Assembly (NCBI GenBank): GCA_905221085.1
Contig: CAJNBT010000001.1
Coordinates: 1-64,000, forward strand
Reading direction: 5' to 3'
Origin: a bacterium
GTDB taxonomy: Bacteria > Bacillota > Bacilli > Lactobacillales > Streptococcaceae
Length of the DNA: 64,000 bases
In this document: positions 48,831-56,700 of the stretch, in pieces
Numbering within the stretch: position 1 is the first letter of the stretch
Layout of the letters: every line of letters starts with the position of its first letter
Notes under the pieces: model-generated
What the model saw: the letters and a program-made list of their open reading frames with translations, nothing else
What the model was told of the DNA's origin: nothing
The model's database searches: none
Translations under genes and position numbers: made by a program

Positions 48831-48836
48831 GATTAA

Positions 48837-50615
48837 CTACGTTTCTCCAACAAGCTTACACATTCGACATGCGCTGTTTTCTTTATTTGTACACTTTTTT
48901 TCGTCATCGGTTACGGCATTAAAACACAATTTATCATTTTCTATTTTAGCATTCTTTCTTTTAGATTTGTAAGATTTTGCATCTTTAGTTGAAGAATCTC
49001 CCGTTTTAAAAATTATAGTCAACATTGCTGGATCAATTTCTCCATCAGAATTTATTCCGCCTACTATTATTTTTTCAACGATACTTTCAAAAATGTCCTT
49101 GTCAAACTCCGTCAAAGTCTTTTGTGAAGTTAAAATTTCTTTAAAATTCTCTAATCTACTTTTTATATCAACTTCTGATTTTAAAGTTACTTCTAAGTTT
49201 ACTTTTTCTTCTAAAAGTTTTTCTTTCTCAATTTGTATTTGATTGAATTTATCTTCATATACAGAATCACTTATTTTTCCATCTAGATTCATTGAAACTA
49301 ATTTTTCTTCTTTTTTGTACAACGAATTTAATTTACTAACTATCTTATTCAACTCCACTTTTAAGGTATCATCAGTAAGCTCTTCTTTTATAATTTCAAG
49401 AAAGTCTTCAGTTAGGTTATTATTTTCATAAAACAACTGTTGGTAGCTCTGTAAAAAAGCATTTTCTATTGCTTTTTCCTCTATTCCTTTACTATGAGTG
49501 CAATACTTTTTACCTCTCTTTATAGATGTTGTACAGTGCCAAATAATCTTTTTGTACTCTGAACTAGAGTGCCAACTTCTTCTAGACAGAACAGTACCAC
49601 AAAAACCACATTCTAATCTACTGCTAAAAGGGTACATTCTTGAATATCTTTCTCGTTTACCTTTTGTATTTGCTATGGTTTTTTTGTTTCCTGATCTCCT
49701 TAATCGAATTTCTTGCGCCTGTGTAAAAATTTCTGGACTAATTATTGCATCATGATTATTTTTAATGTAGTATTTATCTTCTTCACCGAAATTTATTAAA
49801 CGTCTCTTACTAATGGGGTCAACAGTGAAAGTTTTTCCCATTAGAATATCACCTTTATACTTCTCGTTTTTAATAATTCCTAAAACTGTTGTATCTTGCC
49901 AGTGATCAAGACCTCTAGGAGTTTTAAAACCTAGTTCATCAAGTTCTCTAGCTATTGCCCTACCCCCAATACCATCAATGTATCGTTCAAAAATATAACG
50001 TACTATCTTGGCTTCTTTTTCATTTATTGATATCGACTTTGTATCTTGATTATAGTCATAACCAAGACAACCTTGAAAACCAATAAGTTCTCCACGTTGC
50101 ATCTTCATTTTTAAACCTTTTTTAACATGGGCAGATGTATTTTCAACTTCCTGTTGTGCCACTGAACTTAATATCGTCAATAGTAACTCACCATCCATAG
50201 TTAAAGTATCAATATTTTCTTCTTCGAAAAATACACCAATTTGTTTATCTTTGAGCAAACGAACATATTTGAGAGTATCTAATGTATTTCTAGCAAAGCG
50301 AGCAATGGCTTTGGTAATAATATAGTCTATTTTTCCATCAAGGCAATCTGAAATCAATCTTTGAAAATCTTGTCTTTTTCCAACTTGAGTTCCCGATATC
50401 CCTTCATCAGCATAAATATCAACTAAATTCCAATCTTTATGCTGTGATATATATTCCCGATAATGTCGAACTTGAGAATCATAGCTATTCTTTTGGTCAT
50501 CACTATCAGAACTAACACGACAATACGCTGCTACTCTCCTCGATAAAGAACCACTATTATCATTTCTTCTAGTTACTAAAGGATTTGCTTTTATAATTTC
50601 AACGTTATTTGACAT
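48837..50615 (-). CDS. Large serine recombinase (site-specific integrase)
   Basis: This 592-residue integrase has an N-terminal resolvase domain with catalytic S35 in AAYCRVSSDSDDQ and the IYADEGISGT and ARFARNTLDTLKYVRLLKD motifs. A recombinase domain (GRAIARELDELGFKTPRG) follows, then a zinc-ribbon (CGFCG, later CTTSIKRGKKYCTHS), a coiled-coil segment and a C-terminal Cys-x-x-Cys tail (NSACRMCKLV). AGGAGG precedes the ATG. It probably integrates and excises the mobile element to its right. Confidence 0.95.
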   Translation of the reverse strand: MSNNVEIIKANPLVTRRNDNSGSLSRRVAAYCRVSSDSDDQKNSYDSQVRHYREYISQHKDWNLVDIYADEGISGTQVGKRQDFQRLISDCLDGKIDYIITKAIARFARNTLDTLKYVRLLKDKQIGVFFEEENIDTLTMDGELLLTILSSVAQQEVENTSAHVKKGLKMKMQRGELIGFQGCLGYDYNQDTKSISINEKEAKIVRYIFERYIDGIGGRAIARELDELGFKTPRGLDHWQDTTVLGIIKNEKYKGDILMGKTFTVDPISKRRLINFGEEDKYYIKNNHDAIISPEIFTQAQEIRLRRSGNKKTIANTKGKRERYSRMYPFSSRLECGFCGTVLSRRSWHSSSEYKKIIWHCTTSIKRGKKYCTHSKGIEEKAIENAFLQSYQQLFYENNNLTEDFLEIIKEELTDDTLKVELNKIVSKLNSLYKKEEKLVSMNLDGKISDSVYEDKFNQIQIEKEKLLEEKVNLEVTLKSEVDIKSRLENFKEILTSQKTLTEFDKDIFESIVEKIIVGGINSDGEIDPAMLTIIFKTGDSSTKDAKSYKSKRKNAKIENDKLCFNAVTDDEKKCTNKENSACRMCKLVGET

Positions 50616-50671
50616 GGCTTAACCTCCTATTTCTCTGCATTTATTTTACCGCAACCAATAAAAAAGGTCAG

Positions 50672-50800
50672 CTAATTTGTGTATATTTTACGCAGTTTCA
50701 GCTTTATTTTTTCATATTCTTTTTCGCTAATAAGTTTTTTTAAGAATAATAGATTTAGCATCTCTAGCTCGACTATATAATTTTCTAAATTTGATTTCAA
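50672..50800 (-). CDS. Small SHOCT-like protein preceding the recombinase
   Basis: A 42-residue frame starts at TTG 50800 behind GGGAAGTG. The sequence ELEMLNLLFLKKLISEKEYE, followed by KIKLKLRKIY, fits a SHOCT-type short helical domain (LKKLI-x-E-x-EYE-x-IK). Small SHOCT-like genes often accompany serine recombinases in Gram-positive elements. It ends 57 bp before the recombinase start and may act as a directionality factor, which is inference. Confidence 0.55.
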   Translation of the reverse strand: MKSNLENYIVELEMLNLLFLKKLISEKEYEKIKLKLRKIYTN

Positions 50801-51066
50801 AAAATCACTTCCCTTTTATCTTTTATCAATCTCCTCCATGGCATGACTGATGAAGTCATCATAAGAATTTCACTTGCTGCTCTTTTACGGTGGCAGCCTG
50901 AACGGTCAGAAGTATCATTGTATATCATTTGTATCATGGCATATAAAGTATCGCTCTATTTTATTGATGGTTTTAATATCGCTCTTATCATGGCGAGCCA
51001 TTCAAAACTGCTCCACAAATGAGGAAAGTACCATTTTGGACTATTCAATTGTCAAAGAACAAATAA
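50801..51066. other. Degenerate stretch without a convincing gene
   Basis: In the minus direction a 28-codon frame (MARHDKSDIKTINKIERYF...) ends in a stop. Fragments such as YDDFISHAMEEIDKR continue in the same frame after several stops. This looks like a decayed small gene. A short dyad TGATGACTTCATCA is at about 50845-50860. Confidence 0.35.
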
Positions 51067-51108
51067 AAAAATCTCCTCATTTTCACACTCTATGAAATTG
51101 AGGAGATT
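51061..51108 (-). terminator. Terminator after the XRE regulator gene
   Basis: AATCTCCTCA pairs with TGAGGAGATT, extended by TTTCA/TGAAA, and the minus-strand transcript enters a T-run. Confidence 0.85.
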
Positions 51109-51328
51109 ATTTTCTAAAGCGAATTTTATCAGGAAAATCTGTCAATCCCAATATGTAGTCTGTACTGACATTGTAAAAGTTTGAGAGAGTTACCAATACA
51201 TCTGCCGTTAAGGCATGATCGCCCCGTTCAATTTTAGCATAAGCTGAATTTGAAAATGAAAGTATTTTAGCTATTTGTTTTTGGGTCAAATCGTGATCTT
51301 CCCTCAAATCTCTCAAACGTCTGTACAT
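51107..51328 (-). CDS. XRE-family transcriptional regulator
   Basis: This 73-residue protein is a single helix-turn-helix of the Cro/C1 type: RRLRDLREDHDLTQKQIAKI, LSFSNSAYAKIERGDHALTA and the closing YILGLTDF. TTAGGAG precedes the ATG, and TATACT lies about 27 bp upstream. Probably controls the element's own genes. A perfect dyad sits 54 bp upstream. Confidence 0.88.
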   Translation of the reverse strand: MYRRLRDLREDHDLTQKQIAKILSFSNSAYAKIERGDHALTADVLVTLSNFYNVSTDYILGLTDFPDKIRFRK

Positions 51329-51381
51329 CTAGCTTTCTCCTAAGAAAAAGTATAGACCATAAATTTTAAATATTTAATATA

Positions 51382-51398
51382 TTGTCCAAAACGGACAA
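51382..51398. promoter_or_regulatory. Operator-like dyad upstream of the XRE gene
   Basis: TTGTCC-AAAAC-GGACAA is a perfect 6-bp dyad near the XRE promoter, a likely binding site for that regulator. The rest of the 354-bp gap up to 51682 shows no gene. Confidence 0.55.
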
Positions 51399-51682
51399 TA
51401 AAATTTAAAGTTAATTTATTAAACATATCTCATAAGCTCATCTATTATAGGTAAGACAATATTAAGAAAGACGGTCAAAGTCTATTAACCGTCTATAAAT
51501 GTTATAAGCTATTAAAAAATCAGCAATAAATCGGTAACAAAAGTCACATAATTTTGTTAAGGAAGGAATTAAAGATCTTTAAAATATGGTTTTATCTTTG
51601 AAGATTCACAAACTAATGTTAACTTACAATTATTTTTTTAAGTGCTCTGTGTATTTCAGAGAAACTACAGATAACAAGTATT

Positions 51683-52906
51683 TTAGACATTTTTTTCTCT
51701 TAACAGTTCATCAATATCTACAAGTCTATTATCGTTTCCTAAGGCTAAACTTCGAATAGAATTCCGTTTCTTTGTTTCTATATGAATACCTCTATCTTTG
51801 AGAATATCAGAATATTTTGCTACTATCCATTCAGGAAATATTCCGTATTCACCTTTTAATTTTTTGAAATCAATAGAATTAACCTCTTGATTCCTAAGCA
51901 TGTTTTCAACTTTATTCAATCTCTTTGCTATATCAATAGAGAAATAATTTATTTTTTCTATACTTTCCTCAAGTTGTCTCTTCTGCTGAATGTTCAAATC
52001 AGTATAACCTAAACTGTGAACAAGATTAGAAGATAAGTCAACTATTTTTTTCTTTGATAAATTGGAGATAGTTTTTGAGTCTAATAAAAAAGCTAATTCA
52101 CGTATAATTTTTTTTAAAAAATACCCCTGTTTTTTATTTGAAATTTCTCCTATCCCACCATGGATTAATAAAACTAAAACTCTAAAAAGTAAAACAAATC
52201 TATTAACATTTAAAAAATCAATAGGCAATGATGACACAACTGGTAACAAAAAATTAATTTCGGAAATTCCCCAGATTGATTCTTTTTCTTCTAAAATCAT
52301 TGCTAAACGTTCTGCATAAAAAACTACATCAAAATGGTAGTGTCCATCTCTATATATAGTTGCAATTGTTCCGAACGGAACTACACCATTAAGATACTTA
52401 TAATATAAGTAAGAGTAATTACCTGTAGGTCTCTGTTTTCCTATATGAAATTTCTCAATATTTTTCCATTCATATATATTTTCAGATGGTATTCCTGTTT
52501 TTATGTACCATCTACGAAACTCTAGTTCTTTATCACATCGTACATATATACGATGTGTAAATAAACCAATGCTTTGCAAAAAAGCTAAAGCATGATAAAT
52601 CATCTCTTCTGGTTCTTTGCAATTCTTCACTAGAAATGATAAGCCAACCTCCATCGGGTTAGTCAATCTATTAATACCGACGCCATCTAATTTATTTGAA
52701 AAATATGATAGCTGTTTTGTTACATATTTTTCCACACAACCAGTTTCAGATAGCATATCAAACAAACTAATATGCTCTGAAATAGCAGACATATTAAAGA
52801 TAGTTTCTGATCCACTAGGTCTAACAACTTTACCTTCTTGTAGTTTTCGAAATCCATTTTCTTGACCATAAGAATAAAACTGTTTGATAATTTCAATTAC
52901 GTCCAT
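51683..52906 (-). CDS. Alanyl-tRNA-synthetase-like protein lacking editing and C-terminal domains
   Basis: This 407-residue protein follows class IIc AlaRS collinearly over its catalytic and tRNA-recognition domains. I match IYVRCDKELEFRRWYIKTGI with the AlaRS stretch after motif 2, FYAERLAMILEEKESIW with motif 3 (GLER retained as AER), KQGYFLKKIIRELAFL with RGYVLRRIIRRA, and EYGIFPEWIVAKYSDILKDRGI with TYGFPVDLTADVCRERNI. The TGPCGPC-type loop is replaced. It stops where the editing domain would begin. The role is probably not housekeeping; tRNA-dependent small-molecule or peptide synthesis is a hypothesis. It overlaps the CYTH gene by 14 bases. Confidence 0.8.
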   Translation of the reverse strand: MDVIEIIKQFYSYGQENGFRKLQEGKVVRPSGSETIFNMSAISEHISLFDMLSETGCVEKYVTKQLSYFSNKLDGVGINRLTNPMEVGLSFLVKNCKEPEEMIYHALAFLQSIGLFTHRIYVRCDKELEFRRWYIKTGIPSENIYEWKNIEKFHIGKQRPTGNYSYLYYKYLNGVVPFGTIATIYRDGHYHFDVVFYAERLAMILEEKESIWGISEINFLLPVVSSLPIDFLNVNRFVLLFRVLVLLIHGGIGEISNKKQGYFLKKIIRELAFLLDSKTISNLSKKKIVDLSSNLVHSLGYTDLNIQQKRQLEESIEKINYFSIDIAKRLNKVENMLRNQEVNSIDFKKLKGEYGIFPEWIVAKYSDILKDRGIHIETKKRNSIRSLALGNDNRLVDIDELLREKNV

Positions 52907-53450
52907 TTTTTTCTCTCATTAATTGGACATAGCCCTTTGTTTCTATTTTTGAATTTAAAAACGAGAACTCTCCGCACATTTTCTCATAGAAATTATTATA
53001 ATCTTCTTTTGAAAAATCTCCTAAAATCTCTATTTCAAGATAAAATCCAAGACCATCAATCTTATCTAGATTAATCGTTTTATTTTCTAATGCATCATGA
53101 TAAGTCTTTCTATATTTACTTATTGTGAAAATATTTGAAAAACCATCTTGCAAGATATTCCTTACAAATTCTAATTTTTCAGATTCCAACTCTATTTCAC
53201 TTTCACTCCACATTCCTTGTTTTATCGTATCTTTTCTTGTGAAAATACTTGCTCTATTATCATCTTCTTGGCGAATTCTGTAGATAAAGCTACCTACCTC
53301 ATCATTTTCAAATTCTCTTCCTTTTGTTTTAAAATATTCATCAACTTGCTTATTTTCACTATTAAATTTATAAGATTTTTCTAAATATGAAATAGCATTA
53401 TTATAATCTCTCTCATCGTTGAGTTCAAATCTAACTTCTAATTCATTCAT
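52893..53450 (-). CDS. CYTH-domain protein (CyaB/thiamine-triphosphatase-like)
   Basis: This 185-residue protein has the CYTH order: N-terminal ELEVRFEL (ExExK signature with Arg for Lys), DEYFKTKGREF, FIYRIRQEDD, ASIFTRKD, SEIELES, ISKYRKTYH and the hallmark DKIDGLGFYLEIEI. CYTH enzymes bind triphosphorylated substrates with a divalent metal inside a tunnel; known activities include class IV adenylate cyclase and triphosphatases. It sits between the MFS exporter and the AlaRS-like gene, in one operon. GGGGAG precedes the ATG. Confidence 0.85.
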   Translation of the reverse strand: MNELEVRFELNDERDYNNAISYLEKSYKFNSENKQVDEYFKTKGREFENDEVGSFIYRIRQEDDNRASIFTRKDTIKQGMWSESEIELESEKLEFVRNILQDGFSNIFTISKYRKTYHDALENKTINLDKIDGLGFYLEIEILGDFSKEDYNNFYEKMCGEFSFLNSKIETKGYVQLMREKNGRN

Positions 53451-53451
53451 C

Positions 53452-54642
53452 TTATTTATCTCCCCTTAATTTTTTTTCATAACTCTTTATAAGAATAACC
53501 AATAAACTACTTAGTAATCCCAAGATAACTAGACTTAATCTCGGGCTTAAAAGCCAATTAAAATAAGCAGCTAATATCCCTCCAAAAGGTGCAAAAATGG
53601 TAGCTATTACAAAAGAACTAGAAAGTATCTTTCCAATATTATACACAGTACTTTCTTGTTGCTGTATTGTTGTAATCGAAACAGAAGCTATTGTAATTAA
53701 TCCACTCAAAATTGAATAACAGATTCCAAAAAATAACCAATTTTCTACTATTCCACTCGCCATAATGACAAGTGGGATGGTTGCCATTGATATATTCATC
53801 AAGATAAAGGCATCCTTCTTATTCAAAAAAGTAGAAAGAAAGGTAACTGCTATCAAACTTCCAAATCCAGCAATTGAGTAAACAATCCCAACAAGACTAT
53901 TTGATAATTTTAATTGATCCTGTAAATAAAAAATAATAGTTGCATTGAAACCTAGCATAGCGATATTCACAACAATAGTAAAGAGTAAAGAAATCCTCAA
54001 TTTAACATTTGTAAAGTTCTCTTTAAAACCTACAAAAATTTCTTTTATATTATCATTACCATTCTCCTTGTGTTCTTGATCTGGAATATATGAAATTAGT
54101 ATTGAAAGAAATAATAACAAGAAAGAAGCGCTATTAATAAAAAAAATGCTACTAATATTAAACTTTAACATCAATAACCCCGCGAGAGCAGGAGAAACTA
54201 ATTTTGAAATAGTTCTTACACCTTGAAACTGCGAATTATATTTTTGCAATTCTTCCTTCTCAAATAATGCCGGGGTAATTACTGAAAATCCTGTTTGAAA
54301 AAGTGTCGAAAATAAAGGAATCAAAAATGCAATAACATAGTAAAAGAATATAGAAACTGAATATTTAGATAATATCGGTATTACACTACATAATAATGCC
54401 GGTATTAATGTAGACCATAATAGTATTTTTTTCTTATTGAAATTATCTAATAAGTAACCCATAACAAATCCCAAGAAGAATTGAGGTAGCAATTCAATAA
54501 TCACCATTCCTCCCATTGCAAAAGACGAATGAAATTCTTGGTAAATTAAGATTGGAAAAGCAATTTTCTGAAATCTATCTCCAATATTTGATATAAATTC
54601 ACCAAAAGTTATTGTATAAAACGTTTTCTTGTTAATATCCAA
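53452..54642 (-). CDS. MFS transporter (drug/product efflux type)
   Basis: This 396-residue protein has twelve predicted spans and the MefA/MFS_3-type start TFGEFISNIGDRFQKIAFPILIYQ. Initiation appears to be at TTG (MDINKK) with AAGGGAC upstream, overlapping the previous frame by 11 bases. In the operon it would export the cassette's product or give self-resistance. It is followed by the CYTH gene after one base. Confidence 0.88.
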   Translation of the reverse strand: MDINKKTFYTITFGEFISNIGDRFQKIAFPILIYQEFHSSFAMGGMVIIELLPQFFLGFVMGYLLDNFNKKKILLWSTLIPALLCSVIPILSKYSVSIFFYYVIAFLIPLFSTLFQTGFSVITPALFEKEELQKYNSQFQGVRTISKLVSPALAGLLMLKFNISSIFFINSASFLLLFLSILISYIPDQEHKENGNDNIKEIFVGFKENFTNVKLRISLLFTIVVNIAMLGFNATIIFYLQDQLKLSNSLVGIVYSIAGFGSLIAVTFLSTFLNKKDAFILMNISMATIPLVIMASGIVENWLFFGICYSILSGLITIASVSITTIQQQESTVYNIGKILSSSFVIATIFAPFGGILAAYFNWLLSPRLSLVILGLLSSLLVILIKSYEKKLRGDK

Positions 54643-54895
54643 AATGTCCCTTCTTTCTAGTTAAACCACGATGAATATCACTTTTTATTAAATTGGTAAG
54701 ACTTATTCCAAACCTCTTTGCAAGAGTTGGTACCGCACTATTTTCACTTAAACCATACATAGTTACTAACTCAATGAAATAAACATCGTCGTCAGATACT
54801 CTAAAATCAAGATAACAAGTACCATCTTTACCTGTACAGGTAAGATTCAACCTCCGACTATAATGATAATATCCATAATCAATAACAATATTCAT
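54632..54895 (-). CDS. Small open frame overlapping the decayed pheromone gene
   Basis: The 87-codon frame begins at an ATG inside the disrupted shp copy. A later start is likely, either TTG at 54850 just after GGAGG, or the internal ATG giving a 42-residue peptide starting MYGLSENSAVPTLAKRFG. No family recognised; LAKRFGISLTNLIKSDI reads like a partial helix-turn-helix. It overlaps the MFS start by 11 bases. It may be a remnant of a longer first gene or a small product precursor. Confidence 0.4.
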   Translation of the reverse strand: MNIVIDYGYYHYSRRLNLTCTGKDGTCYLDFRVSDDDVYFIELVTMYGLSENSAVPTLAKRFGISLTNLIKSDIHRGLTRKKGHFGY

Positions 54896-54918
54896 GTAAA
54901 TTTTAAAAGTTTTTTCAT
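54847..54918 (-). pseudogene. SHP pheromone gene interrupted by an internal stop
   Basis: A 24-codon frame reads MKKLLKFT, then a TGA at 54892-54894, then ILLLIMDIIIIVGG and the final stop. The ends match streptococcal short hydrophobic peptides of the DIIIVGG type. GAGG precedes the ATG. A single substitution would restore the peptide, so either it is recently inactivated or the stop is read through. Confidence 0.8.
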
Positions 54919-54924
54919 ACTGAA

Positions 54925-55211
54925 CCTCACTTTATTTTTTATTTATTGTATAATAAATAAAAAACCTTTGAAATTTTGTTGGGAAAATGGGAAATATGAA
55001 ATCAAAACTTGGTATAACACTCAGAAAAATTTGAAAAGGGAAGAAAATAAGTTTAAGTTCAATTGCTGATAGTAATTTATCTAAATCTCAAATCTCTAGA
55101 TTTGAACGTGGAGAATCAGAAATCTCTTGTATTCGACTAATCAATATTTTAGATAAATTACATATAACTTTGGATGAATTTATTATTCTTCATGATAATA
55201 ATTCTACTAGT
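54925..55211. repeat. Direct repeat copy 1: rgg/shp control region
   Basis: About 287 bp closely match 56411-56700: the A/T palindrome, the rgg leader GTTGGGAAAA-GGGAAA and the first 70 or so codons of rgg. The copies diverge just after the codons for NNST. Confidence 0.85.
54935..54964. promoter_or_regulatory. Near-perfect palindrome upstream of the decayed shp/rgg pair
   Basis: A 30-bp A/T-rich palindrome centred near 54950 with one mismatched pair is the counterpart of the perfect palindrome at 56423-56450. It probably remains the Rgg binding site that drives the AlaRS-like operon. Confidence 0.6.
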
Positions 55212-55253
55212 AGTGTTATGAATAACTTCAATATCTTTAAAGCTTTTTGTTAG
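54996..55253 (+). pseudogene. Truncated rgg regulator pseudogene
   Basis: The first 12 codons and the downstream frame equal the intact rgg at 56485, but codon 13 is TGA where the intact copy has CGA. The homology ends after about 72 codons in unrelated sequence and a stop. It encodes only the helix-turn-helix part and is presumably inactive. Confidence 0.85.
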
Positions 55254-55310
55254 ATTTATAATTTCAACTATAGCCATCTCTACTCCTTAGTTTACAGCAA
55301 AAAATTATGC

Positions 55311-55481
55311 TTAATTTTTATTGTTTTTGTAAGAAATCAGCGAACCCAATACTATTCCATTCAACAAGCCTAAAGAAATACCATATTCAACTGGAAAATC
55401 TAAAAAAATAGCAAACACTATTCCAATCATCACCCCTAGTGAGGCTGCTGTTGAAATTACATATTCATTTTCTTTCTTCAT
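55311..55481 (-). CDS. Possible 56-residue two-span membrane protein
   Basis: The end of the ABC pseudogene frame includes an ATG at 55481 with AGGTG seven bases upstream, giving MKKENEYVISTAASLG and two hydrophobic segments separated by FPVEYG. ABC exporters normally end before this point, so it may be a separate gene fused in frame. Function unknown; an immunity peptide is one option. Confidence 0.4.
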   Translation of the reverse strand: MKKENEYVISTAASLGVMIGIVFAIFLDFPVEYGISLGLLNGIVLGSLISYKNNKN

Positions 55482-56272
55482 TTTCTTTACACCTAATTTC
55501 CTTTTTGTATATAAGTTGTAGTACTCTCCACCAAGAGCCATTAAGTACTTATGATTTCCTGACTCAACAATCTTACCACTTTTCATTACAAAAATAATAT
55601 CCGCATCCTTAATCGTTGACAATCTATGAGATACAATTATTTGAGTACAGCCCTTACTTTTTATATACTTTGTTATTCTTTCCTCATTAATAGTGTCTAA
55701 TGCACTAGTTGCTTCATTTAAAATTACAATACTAGGATTATTTATTAATGCACGTGCCAGTGCTATCCGTTGTCTTTGACCACCTGAAATTTTTGAACCC
55801 AAATCTGAGATGATAGTGTTAAATTTCATCGGCATAGCCATGATTTCATCATAGATTTGAACTGCTTTACAAACTTCCTCTATCTTTTGTGAAGTAACTT
55901 CGTGCTTTAAAGTTATATTGTCAAGAATACTTCTGTTCAATAAAAATGAATCCTGTGGAACTACTCCTAAATTTTGACTTAATATTATTATCTATTTGAT
56001 TAATATTTACACCATCAAATAAAACTTTTCCTGTATCAATCTTATATAATTCTGATGGTATTTTTGATAACGTACTTTTCCTGACCTCGGTTGACCGATT
56101 AGTGCAATTCTCTGTCCTGACTCAATAGTCAAATTTAAATTTTCTATTACAGGAGCTGACTCTTTGGAATAAGAGAAAGATAGGTCCTTAATATCTATTC
56201 TACTTCAAACGTTTCTAAACTATACTCCGGAAAATAATTTAACCAATAATTAACCATACTATCTTTCATCAT
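55311..56272 (-). pseudogene. Decayed peptide-export-type ABC transporter
   Basis: A short start peptide after TGGAGGAT ends in a stop. The ABC domain then resumes in other frames: IKDLSFSYSKES, a damaged Walker A, DTGKVLFDGVNI, and a final 209-codon frame with SGGQRQRIALARA, SIVILNEATSALD (Asn for Asp), VSHRLSTIKDAD. At least two frameshifts and loss of the membrane domain make it nonfunctional. It resembles exporters of bacteriocins and modified peptides and lies just downstream of the intact shp. Confidence 0.75.
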
Positions 56273-56335
56273 ATCCTCCAACCAGTACTAAGTCTTTAGA
56301 TGATATCTAAAGACTTAGGTATACACCTAAACATT

Positions 56336-56404
56336 TTATCCACCGACAATAACAATATCCATTACCAACAATAAAATTAGGGAAATTTTTAAAATTTTCT
56401 TCAT
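56336..56404 (-). CDS. shp: Short hydrophobic peptide (SHP) pheromone precursor
   Basis: This 22-residue peptide begins [13 protein letters not shown] and ends MDIVIVGG. Known Rgg-associated SHPs have a KK start, a hydrophobic core and a mature C-terminus such as DIIIVGG, so the active pheromone is probably DIVIVGG or [13 protein letters not shown] lies about seven bases before the ATG. It is transcribed divergently from rgg, 80 bp away. Known SHPs are processed by Eep, exported, re-imported by the Ami/Opp permease and bind Rgg. The gene is below usual annotation length cutoffs. Confidence 0.9.
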   Translation of the reverse strand: MKKILKISLILLLVMDIVIVGG

Positions 56405-56410
56405 ATTTAG

Positions 56411-56700
56411 ACTTCCTTTCAGTTTTTATTTATTGTACAATAAATAAAAATCAATTACTTTTTTGTTGGGAAAACGGGAAAATTATGAAATCAAAACTTG
56501 GTATAACACTCAGAAAAATTCGAAAAGGGAAGAAAATAAGTTTAAGTTCAATTGCTGATAGTAATTTATCTAAATCTCAAATCTCTAGATTTGAACGTGG
56601 AGAATCAGAAATCTCTTGTATTAGACTAATCAATATTTTAGATAAATTACATATAACTTTGGATGAATTTATTATTCTTCATGACAATAATTCTACTAAG
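56411..56700. repeat. Direct repeat copy 2: intact rgg/shp control region
   Basis: Partner of the repeat at 54925-55211; carries the intact palindrome and the functional rgg start. Confidence 0.85.
56423..56450. promoter_or_regulatory. Perfect 28-bp palindrome between shp and rgg
   Basis: TTTTTATTTATTGT is followed directly by its reverse complement ACAATAAATAAAAA. Its place in the divergent promoter region makes it the best candidate for the Rgg operator. Confidence 0.75.

Noticed and set aside
52893..53450. Calling the CYTH protein an adenylate cyclase
   Set aside because: CYTH includes triphosphatases and other enzymes; the motifs do not decide between them.
54632..54895. Reading the 87-codon frame as a modified-peptide precursor
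   Set aside because: There is no leader/core pattern, and most of its first 15 codons are the out-of-frame shp sequence; kept only as a low-confidence small frame.
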